NCBI GenBank assembly: GCA_035506275.1
Contig: DATJPT010000007.1
Span: forward strand, 60,207-124,206
Length of the DNA stretch: 64,000 nt
DNA from: Bacteroidota bacterium
GTDB taxonomy: Bacteria; Bacteroidota; Ignavibacteria; UBA10030; UBA8401
Reading direction: 5' to 3'
Shown: positions 43,895 to 51,244 of the stretch, in pieces
Position numbering within the stretch: position 1 is the first letter of the stretch
How the letters are laid out: each line of letters starts with the position of its first letter
Notes under the pieces: model-generated
Seen by the model: only the letters and a program-made list of their open reading frames with translations
Databases searched by the model: none
What the model was told of the DNA's origin: nothing
Position numbers and translations under genes: made by a program

Positions 43895-46072
43895 TTGAAG
43901 AATCGCCTCGAGGTCAAAATACTCCTGCTGATCATCGTTGTATTGATCGCCGGTTTCGGAACGTACGTTATCGTTTCGATCAGCAGTCAGTCCAGCATGC
44001 TCATCGAGCAGAACCGGCAAAAGTCGATGCTCTTCGGGCAGACGATCATGGTAGGAATCCGCAACGTCATGCTCTCGGGGAAGGCGAGCTACGCCCGCGC
44101 GTTCGTGAACGACGCCCGCGACAGCCTCACCTCCGGCATGCTCACCGTGTACAACAGAGAGGGGAACGAAGTTTTTCAGGAAGAAGGAAAGGGCTTCGTC
44201 AAAAGCACGGGGGACCCGAACGTCCGCCGCGTCATCGAATCGCAGCGGGAGGTCGAAGCGATGCTTCCCTGCGACGCCGGAGAAGAGACATTTACCCGCC
44301 TCGAGCCCCTCATCAACGACAAAGAGTGCCAGCCCTGCCACGGGACGAACCACACGGTGAGGGGCGTTACCTGGGTTTCGCTGCAGCCCGACCTGATATC
44401 CTTTCAAACACAGAGCTCACACGTCGAACTTTCCAAAGCTCAATCGGAAATCAGTGAAATCGTCTGCAACACCCTCGCTGCCGGCTTCCGCAACATCATG
44501 GTCTCCGGCGAAGGTCCGCTCATGGATACGCTCATCAACCGTACTTCTGCGCTCCCGTTCATTGAACGGATTCAGGTTTACGACAGATTCGGCGACCTCC
44601 ATTTCGGCCTAGAAAAAAATGTCCGCGCGCCGAGCGACGTTCTCCGTGCCATCGCGAAGACCACGCCTATTGAAATTCCCGACGACCGCAACGGACTTCT
44701 CACCCGCTTGATCCCGCTGCGCAACGAGGAGCGATGCCAGGTGTGCCACGACCCGAAAAATCCGTGGCGCGGCGTCATGGCGGTGACGCTGAGGATGCGC
44801 AGCCTCGACCGCAACCCCGACTCGCTCAAGAAGCAACTGACGATGATGCTCCAGGCATCGGTCGGAGCCGGGTTCAGAAGCATCATGCTCGTGGGGAAAG
44901 GAAGCTACGTCCGCTCATTCATCAACGAGGTCCGGATGATCCCGGCGGTGCATGACGTCCGTGTCTTCGACAGGGACGGAAACGAACGTTTCGTCAACCA
45001 GCCTGCCCAGGCGCTCGGACAAAAACTTGCGCAGCAGGCTCTTCTCACCAAACAGGTCATCGAGACGAAGCAGGTCATCGACGGCCAGGAATATCTGGTG
45101 CGCGTTTCCCCTCTCATCAACGACAAACGCTGCCAGGGGTGCCACGGCACCGACCATGCCGTGCGGGGCGTGGTGGAGGTTGCCGCCTCGATGGCCGACG
45201 TCAACGCCGCCGTCAACAAGAACAAAATTTATTCGCTGATCACCGGCGCTTTAACCGTGCTGCTCGTGTGGCTCATTCTCCGCGTCTTCATGAAGCGCGT
45301 TGTCGTTCACCCGATCGGAAACATCGGCGAGGTGGCGCAGCGGGTCGGCCGGGGGGATTTTTCCGCGGCGGCTGTCGTGACATCAAAGGACGAGATCGGC
45401 GACCTGGCCCAGCGCATCAACGAAATGATCGTCGGATTGCGCGAACGGTTCCATCTTCAAAAATTTGTCTCCCAGCAGACCGTCGATGCGGTGCGGCAGG
45501 CCGATGCAATGGGGATAAAACTCGGCGGCGAACGAAAGACCGCCACCGTTTTCTTCTCAGACGTCCGCGGCTTTACATCGTTCTCGGAGAAGGTCGAGCC
45601 GGAGAGGGTCGTCGCGATGCTCAATTCCATCCTCAGCCGCCAGACCGCGATCGTGAAAAAATACGGCGGGGATATCGATAAATTTGTCGGCGACGAACTC
45701 GTCGCGGTATTTTTAGGGGATGATATGGTGACACGGGCTGTTGAATGCGCGGTCGAGGTCCAGCAAACGATGAACGACGTTTCGGCGACAGCGGGGGAAG
45801 ACGTCGGCATCGGGATCGGCATCAATACCGGCGAGATGGTGATGGGGGCGATGGGAAGCGAAGAACGTATGGATTTCACCGTCATCGGCGATTCGGTGAA
45901 CCTCGGGGCGCGCCTCTGCAGCGCCGCAAAGCGCGGACAGATTCTGCTGTCGGGAAATTCCGCCGGTTACATCGGCGGCAATGGTTCGATCAGACTCGTA
46001 AAGCTCGAGTCGATAATGGTAAAGGGAAAAGAACGGCCAATAGAAATTTTCGAAGTGCAAAGACATGCTTAG
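43895..46072 (+). CDS. Class III adenylate/guanylate cyclase with three periplasmic c-type heme motifs
   Basis: 725 residues. TM1 about residues 9-30; a periplasmic region about 31-443 made of three similar units of 132-136 residues, each starting near GxRN/SIMxxGKxS and ending in a heme c site: CQPCH (Cys145), CQVCH (Cys281), CQGCH (Cys413), two of them followed by GTxHxxRGV. TM2 about 446-464, a HAMP domain (VVHPIGNIGEVAQRVGRGDF), then the cyclase domain with metal Asp in FFSDVRGFTSF, GGDIDKFVGDELVAVF and DFTVIGDSVNLGARL. It probably senses redox or ligand state through heme and makes a cyclic nucleotide. Start TTG 43895 without a clear Shine-Dalgarno. Overlaps the next gene by 8 bp. Confidence 0.88.
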   Translation: MKNRLEVKILLLIIVVLIAGFGTYVIVSISSQSSMLIEQNRQKSMLFGQTIMVGIRNVMLSGKASYARAFVNDARDSLTSGMLTVYNREGNEVFQEEGKGFVKSTGDPNVRRVIESQREVEAMLPCDAGEETFTRLEPLINDKECQPCHGTNHTVRGVTWVSLQPDLISFQTQSSHVELSKAQSEISEIVCNTLAAGFRNIMVSGEGPLMDTLINRTSALPFIERIQVYDRFGDLHFGLEKNVRAPSDVLRAIAKTTPIEIPDDRNGLLTRLIPLRNEERCQVCHDPKNPWRGVMAVTLRMRSLDRNPDSLKKQLTMMLQASVGAGFRSIMLVGKGSYVRSFINEVRMIPAVHDVRVFDRDGNERFVNQPAQALGQKLAQQALLTKQVIETKQVIDGQEYLVRVSPLINDKRCQGCHGTDHAVRGVVEVAASMADVNAAVNKNKIYSLITGALTVLLVWLILRVFMKRVVVHPIGNIGEVAQRVGRGDFSAAAVVTSKDEIGDLAQRINEMIVGLRERFHLQKFVSQQTVDAVRQADAMGIKLGGERKTATVFFSDVRGFTSFSEKVEPERVVAMLNSILSRQTAIVKKYGGDIDKFVGDELVAVFLGDDMVTRAVECAVEVQQTMNDVSATAGEDVGIGIGINTGEMVMGAMGSEERMDFTVIGDSVNLGARLCSAAKRGQILLSGNSAGYIGGNGSIRLVKLESIMVKGKERPIEIFEVQRHA

Positions 46073-47807
46073 ATTCAGTTTCCTTCTTTTTATTCTTGCT
46101 GTCATTGAATTTTTCCTTCCGGTTCCCTCGGAAGGGCAGCAGGACCTCATCGCGCCGAAATGGGAAGTGCGCGCGGTATGGTTGACAACCGCCGGCGGCG
46201 CCGATTGGCCGAAGACGTACGACGTTGCCGCTCAGAAAAGGTCTCTCGCGGGAATTTTTGAAACTCTCCAGAAGAAGCATTTCAACACGGTCTTTTTTCA
46301 GGTGCGTCCGCGCGGGAACACATTTTACAGGTCACGGTTCGAACCGTGGGCCGCGGAATTGACAGGCACCCTCGGCCAGGATCCAGGGTGGGATCCTCTT
46401 GAGTTCGCCATAGGGGAGGCGCACAAGCGGGGGATGGAGCTTCATGCATGGTTCAACGTTGCGAAGGTCTATAACAGCGGCCAGCCGCCGCTCAGCTCGC
46501 CGCGCCACATTGTGCGCAGCCATCCCGAATGGGTCCAGCAGTACGACGGAGAATGGTGGGTCGACATGGGAAGACCCGAAGTCCGGGAATACACCGAGAA
46601 CCTCGTCATGGAACTGGTCCGGCTGTACGACCTCGACGGAATTCACTTCGATTATATCCGCTATCCGGGACAAAAATTCGAGGACTGGAACTCCTTCCGC
46701 CTGTACAGCGACGGCGTGGAACGGGACCAATGGCGCCGGAACAACATCACGCAATTCGTCCGGGAGATGTATCGGCAGATCATCGGTGAGAAACCGATGA
46801 TGAAGGTCGGGTCGGCGCCGCTCGGTATCTACAGGCCGATCCCGGGGGCGCAATCGGGATTCTCCGCATACGAGGAGCTGTATCAGGATTCACGGTCGTG
46901 GCTGCAGGAAAAAATTCAGGATTATGTGGCGCCCCAGATCTACTGGGATTTCGGAGAGCAGGTGAATCCGTACGACCCGGACTTTCGGGCACTCTGTATC
47001 GATTGGAGCAGGAATAATTTCGGCCGGTATGTCTATGCGGGGCTCGGCGTGTACCGTGATAACGTTCAGAAGGAAGTCACCGAACAAATATTTCTGACGC
47101 GAACGCTTGAATGCCAGGGACAGTCGTTCTTCCGCTACGAGAACATCCTGGACCTTCCCGGCATTGCGATCACATACAAATACCCGGCACTCATCCCGCC
47201 GATGCCGTGGAAGGATTCGATCCCCCCGCTTCCGCCGACGGATATCGCCGTTGTGCAGGGCTCCGGCCATTCCACCATCGTCAAATGGAAAGAGCCGGCG
47301 ATCGCCGTGGACGGCGACGGCGCTTCGCATTACGTCGTGTACCGTTCCACCGAGGAATCTGTCGACATCCGGAACCCACGGAACATTGTCGCGGTGCTTC
47401 CGTCGGCGACAACACAGTATATTGATGAGACGCCGGGCAATACCAGCTATTATTATACCGTGACTGCCCTCGACAAAGGGAACAACGAGAGCGGAGGAAA
47501 TTTTCTTGCGTATCAGACACGAAAGAACGATGTGCTGTCGTCGGCAGAATACTCGCTGGGCCAAAACTATCCTAATCCGTTTACCGATCGAACGTATATC
47601 TCTTACGAAATTGCAGACCGAACGCCGGTCCAGCTAAGCGTAAGAGATTCTTCGACGAACAAAGAAATCCTCATCGTGCAGGAGACGGAGGACGCGGGGA
47701 CATATATTGTCTCGCTGGAAGGAACAGCGCTCGCGAAGGGGAGGTATCTTTATACGCTCAAAGCCGGCTCATTCGTCGCGACGAAGATACTGGAACGGGG
47801 AGAATAA
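46065..47807 (+). CDS. GHL10-family glycoside hydrolase (DigH-like) with FnIII and type IX secretion domain
   Basis: 580 residues. Signal peptide MLRFSFLLFILAVIEFFLPV. The GHL10/DUF187 TIM barrel reads EVRAVWLTTAGGADWPKT, FFQVRPRGNTFYRS, GMELHAWFNVAKV, LYDLDGIHFDYIRYPG and YVAPQIYWDFG. E. coli DigH of this family cleaves denuded peptidoglycan glycans. A fibronectin type III domain (PPTDIAVVQGSGHSTIVKW) and a sorting domain (SLGQNYPNPFTDRTYISYEI) follow. Extracellular or outer-membrane-associated cell-wall glycan cleavage is likely. Start ATG 46065, overlapping the cyclase stop. Confidence 0.88.
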   Translation: MLRFSFLLFILAVIEFFLPVPSEGQQDLIAPKWEVRAVWLTTAGGADWPKTYDVAAQKRSLAGIFETLQKKHFNTVFFQVRPRGNTFYRSRFEPWAAELTGTLGQDPGWDPLEFAIGEAHKRGMELHAWFNVAKVYNSGQPPLSSPRHIVRSHPEWVQQYDGEWWVDMGRPEVREYTENLVMELVRLYDLDGIHFDYIRYPGQKFEDWNSFRLYSDGVERDQWRRNNITQFVREMYRQIIGEKPMMKVGSAPLGIYRPIPGAQSGFSAYEELYQDSRSWLQEKIQDYVAPQIYWDFGEQVNPYDPDFRALCIDWSRNNFGRYVYAGLGVYRDNVQKEVTEQIFLTRTLECQGQSFFRYENILDLPGIAITYKYPALIPPMPWKDSIPPLPPTDIAVVQGSGHSTIVKWKEPAIAVDGDGASHYVVYRSTEESVDIRNPRNIVAVLPSATTQYIDETPGNTSYYYTVTALDKGNNESGGNFLAYQTRKNDVLSSAEYSLGQNYPNPFTDRTYISYEIADRTPVQLSVRDSSTNKEILIVQETEDAGTYIVSLEGTALAKGRYLYTLKAGSFVATKILERGE

Positions 47808-47834
47808 TTCTAAAAATTCAAAAGCAAAAAATGA

Positions 47835-47867
47835 AAAAGAGGAATGTGTTGTTCGCATTCCTCTTTT
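47835..47867. terminator. Bidirectional terminator
   Basis: 12-bp perfect stem AAAAGAGGAATG (47835-47846) / complement (47856-47867), 9-base loop, A-run left and T-run right. Separates the convergent GHL10 and beta-propeller genes. Confidence 0.85.
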
Positions 47868-47889
47868 CTTTGGGCTTTCACATCCTTGT

Positions 47890-50382
47890 TTAATTCTGCT
47901 TCAGCGGGTATGCCGCGGCTTCCTTATCGGTAAGGGCAATGAGATAGCTGTCATCCGGCATAGGAAACAGGTGTGTCTCCTTATCGACGCCGACCTGAAA
48001 TTCGACCGCTCCGGTTGCCAGGTCGATGCGCGTCAGTTTTCGGTCGACGCAGTACATCAGCTTGTTCCCGAACAATTCAGGGGTGAATTTTATCTTCTGC
48101 CAATCGTAGCTCCAGTCGTGTTTCCATTTCGCGCTGCCGGTCGAGGGATCGAACGCCGCAATACCATCCGGTCCGTATGCCACAATTTGTCCGTTCGCGG
48201 TTTCGACGCGGAGGGGCTGGGTGAGGTTCTTTTTCCTGCTGTAGGCAAATGCCTTCTCAAAGTCGATCGTGCCGACGTCGTTTTTCTTCAGGCTCGATTC
48301 CCAGGCGAATTTCCCGCCGTCCCGTCCGAGTTTGAGGGCATAGATCTTTTCAAGGTCGCTGAAATACAATACTTTCTGCGCGGCATTATAGCTCTTTTCG
48401 AAGTCGAAGGGTTTTGCGACAAGAGCCCGGTCGCGGTCCGCATAGCCGCTGAAACCGAGAGCGATCGAGTGGAAGGTGAATGAATTCCGCGCCGCGCTCA
48501 AACCGAAGCTCCCCTGCGCAAGGGACGGGTCCTCATCCGTTTCCACTTTCCAAAGAACTTTGCCCGCCGCCGGGTCGACGGCCATAAATCCGTACGGAGT
48601 GTCGTTGGTTTCTTTTTTGAAGTCGATCTTATCGTCCCGCACGGTGTTGGTTCTGTACGCCTCATAACTGTGGTCGCCGCGTAAAAAAACGACCGAGTAT
48701 TCTTTCTTCCCGAATTTGGCGTACAGCAACCCGTCGATCACAGCAAGGTCGGCGATCTGGACCCCGTCGAGCTCCTTTTCCAGCGTCCATAACTTCTTGC
48801 CGGCGGAAAAATCGAATGCGATCAGCCGGTCCTTTCCGGTGAAATAAACGATGTTCCCCTGCACAATGGCCGAGCTGGTTTTCTTTTCATCACCGTCAAG
48901 AACGGGAAAGTAATTTCTGTAAACGTACGCACCGGTCTTCATGTCAACGGCGCAAAATCCTTCGCCGCTTCCGCTGCGGGTCTCGGGATTGAGCATTTCC
49001 GACGAAGTGACAATGCCGATGACAAGTTTGTTGTCCATCTGGGTCACATCATAATCGAAGCCGATATCGGAGTAGCCGAAATCCGCCCCCCGCATGGCTT
49101 CCGAAAGTCCCATCGTAGCCGCGGCAAGGTAGACCCTTCCGAGCGACCCGAGAAAACTGGTCTCGTGCGAAACCACTTTTTTTCCGAGCGCAACGGGCGT
49201 CCGGTAGTCGACATTGCCGGTAAGGAGATTCAATCCCATCAGATAAAGATATGTACCCTGCTCACTGCCGCTGTCGCGGGGACGGTTATACGTGATAATG
49301 GCCCGGCTGCCGTCCTGCTCAATAAACCGGTGAGCGAAACCTTCGAAGTTCGGGTCGCCGTCCTTCGACTGCCAGACGGTTTTTCCGCCGACTGGGTCGA
49401 GGGCGACCATTTTGTTCTTGAGGCTGATGAGAAGAATATCCTTTCCGTCCACAAGATACGCCTGCATCGACCGAATGTCGGCGTATGAAAGCGGGATGCC
49501 TGCGGTCGAACCGTTCTGGAAATTGAAATGAATGAGCGAGTCTTTGGTGAACACGGCGCATCCCTGCGTTGTCGGCACGAGGACTTCGTGCGATGCGTCG
49601 AGGGCAACTTTGCGGCGCACCAGTTCCTTGTTGTGGACGGCATCGACCACCGCAACCTCTTCGTCGAGAACAAACAGGATCGCGCTCTCGTCGTCGGATT
49701 TGTGCGACCACGCGAATTTCTTTTTCACCAGATCGCTGTTCGCCTCGTACTTTTCTCCGGTGAAAAGCTGCGCGCCGGTGTTGATATCGAAGAGACCGAG
49801 TTTGTCCCCCTTGAGCATGACGATCTCTTTTCCCTGCTTCTGCAGGTCGAACAGCACGTACCCGCCTTTCGATTTCAGGTCGGCGTTGATCGTGACGTTC
49901 AGCAAAATTTTGCCGGTGTTCATATCGAACAGCACGCGCTGGTCCTCGTAGCGGATCATGATAACGCTGGCCGACCCTTTATCGGCGCTTTTGTAATCCT
50001 CCTGATCGACGCCCGGCACCTCTGTTTCCCATAATTTGGCCCCTGTCATCGCATCATAGCATTGAACCGTTTTCGACGTACTGACAAGGAATTTGCTCCC
50101 ATGGAGAACGTATTTGATCCCTTTCTTGGCAAGCCCTTTGACCTCCATCGTCCAGACCTTTTTCCCGGAAACGGCATCAAACAATCCGATCGATTCGCCG
50201 CTGGCGAGAAGGATGTGTGTGCTGTCGTCAAGGAACCGTATCGCGTTGATCGTTTTCCCGAAGCTCGTCGTCCACGCCGCCCCTTTTGTGTCTCCGGCAA
50301 CAACGATTCCGGCAACTGTTGCTGTCAACAACAGAAGCGCTTTCATAAGAGCTGCCGCCGAAAGAGATCGCACTCTTTTCAT
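47890..50382 (-). CDS. Exported PQQ-like beta-propeller repeat protein
   Basis: 830 residues. Signal peptide with hydrophobic core LMKALLLLTATVAGIVV. Repeated PQQ-type units of the form LFDAVSGKKVWTMEV, YDAMTGAKLWETEV, ALDPVGGKTVWQSKD, AFDFSAGKKLWTLEKEL, AVDPAAGKVLWKVETD, AFDPSTGSAKWKHDW. Such propellers bind PQQ in dehydrogenases, or serve as BamB-like scaffolds; no dehydrogenase motif is evident. Periplasmic or surface location expected. ATG 50382 with GGAG nine bases upstream. Confidence 0.8.
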   Translation of the reverse strand: MKRVRSLSAAALMKALLLLTATVAGIVVAGDTKGAAWTTSFGKTINAIRFLDDSTHILLASGESIGLFDAVSGKKVWTMEVKGLAKKGIKYVLHGSKFLVSTSKTVQCYDAMTGAKLWETEVPGVDQEDYKSADKGSASVIMIRYEDQRVLFDMNTGKILLNVTINADLKSKGGYVLFDLQKQGKEIVMLKGDKLGLFDINTGAQLFTGEKYEANSDLVKKKFAWSHKSDDESAILFVLDEEVAVVDAVHNKELVRRKVALDASHEVLVPTTQGCAVFTKDSLIHFNFQNGSTAGIPLSYADIRSMQAYLVDGKDILLISLKNKMVALDPVGGKTVWQSKDGDPNFEGFAHRFIEQDGSRAIITYNRPRDSGSEQGTYLYLMGLNLLTGNVDYRTPVALGKKVVSHETSFLGSLGRVYLAAATMGLSEAMRGADFGYSDIGFDYDVTQMDNKLVIGIVTSSEMLNPETRSGSGEGFCAVDMKTGAYVYRNYFPVLDGDEKKTSSAIVQGNIVYFTGKDRLIAFDFSAGKKLWTLEKELDGVQIADLAVIDGLLYAKFGKKEYSVVFLRGDHSYEAYRTNTVRDDKIDFKKETNDTPYGFMAVDPAAGKVLWKVETDEDPSLAQGSFGLSAARNSFTFHSIALGFSGYADRDRALVAKPFDFEKSYNAAQKVLYFSDLEKIYALKLGRDGGKFAWESSLKKNDVGTIDFEKAFAYSRKKNLTQPLRVETANGQIVAYGPDGIAAFDPSTGSAKWKHDWSYDWQKIKFTPELFGNKLMYCVDRKLTRIDLATGAVEFQVGVDKETHLFPMPDDSYLIALTDKEAAAYPLKQN

Positions 50383-50494
50383 AGAACTGTTCTCCTTAGT
50401 TTGTACGATTGGGTAAATGCAGACCTACGTGGAGCCAAAAATATCTTCTTGGCATCCGACATACAATCGCACAAAGGTAGTAATCTTGTTCAAT

Positions 50495-50567
50495 GAGCAG
50501 TTATCAGTAAGCAGTAAAAACGAAAGTTAATTTTTGGATGCTGATAGCTGTTTCCTGATAACTGCTC
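50495..50567. repeat. Inverted intergenic repeat (CAGTTATCAG / GAGCAG type)
   Basis: GAGCAGTTATCAG at 50495-50507 and its exact complement at 50555-50567. The flanks contain CAGTAAGCAGTAAA units like those at 33351-33398. The right arm overlaps the stop codon of the response regulator gene. Confidence 0.7.
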
Positions 50568-51192
50568 ACTGTTTATTGAGGTATTTCAGCACGGCTTCTG
50601 TGCGGGAGCGGACGTGGAGCTTATCGTAAATGTTGCGGAGATGAGTGCGGACCGTTTCAACGCTGATGAACAGCGTATCGGCGATCTCTTTGTAGCGGTA
50701 TCCTTTGGCAAGATGGGAGAGTATTTCCTGCTCGCGGGCTGTCAGCCCGACGGTTTCGCCCGCCGGCGGACCGCTCCGTTGAAACGTCTCGACGACCTTG
50801 CGCGCGATCTGGTTGGACATCGGCGAACCGCCGTGATGCACCTCTTCTATGGCTTCCAACAGCTTGGCGGGGGGTGTTTTTTTGAGAAGGTAGCCGCTTG
50901 CGCCGGCGACGAGAGATTGGAAGATCTTCTCATCATCCTCGAATGACGTGAGCATCATGATCTGGAGCCGCGGCTCGCGCAGCTTCAGCTTTGTGACGCA
51001 CTCGATGCCGGATATCTGCGGCATATTGATGTCCATCAACACAACATCGATCGGGGATCCCGGAATTCGTTCGAGTGCCTCCTCGGCGTTGGCAAACGCT
51101 CCGACGCAACGGTACCCCTCCGTTCCGTTAATCAAAACGGCGATGCCGTCGCGAACTTCTTTATCGTCGTCGACTATCGCAACACTGATCAT
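50566..51192 (-). CDS. NarL/LuxR-family response regulator
   Basis: 208 residues from ATG 51192 (MISVAIVDDDKEVRDG); the upstream frame has no support. Receiver domain with acidic pocket VDDD, phospho-acceptor Asp in VVLMDINMPQ, and Lys in LLKKTPPAKL. C-terminal LuxR-type HTH: LTAREQEILSHLAKGYRYKE followed by IADTLFISVETVRTHLRNIY. Located 52 bp downstream of its probable partner histidine kinase. The last codons and the stop lie in the repeat at 50495-50567. Confidence 0.92.
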   Translation of the reverse strand: MISVAIVDDDKEVRDGIAVLINGTEGYRCVGAFANAEEALERIPGSPIDVVLMDINMPQISGIECVTKLKLREPRLQIMMLTSFEDDEKIFQSLVAGASGYLLKKTPPAKLLEAIEEVHHGGSPMSNQIARKVVETFQRSGPPAGETVGLTAREQEILSHLAKGYRYKEIADTLFISVETVRTHLRNIYDKLHVRSRTEAVLKYLNKQ

Positions 51193-51244
51193 GGAAAAAC
51201 GTACTCTATTAATGCCGATGTTACAATCACACAAAAGTAGTAAT

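Noticed and set aside
42146..46072. HerA plus cyclase as a CBASS- or Pycsar-like defence system
   Set aside because: The cyclase is a membrane receptor with periplasmic heme units and a HAMP domain, not a CD-NTase or Pycsar-type soluble cyclase, and no cyclic-nucleotide-gated effector is adjacent. The two genes also have separate upstream signals.
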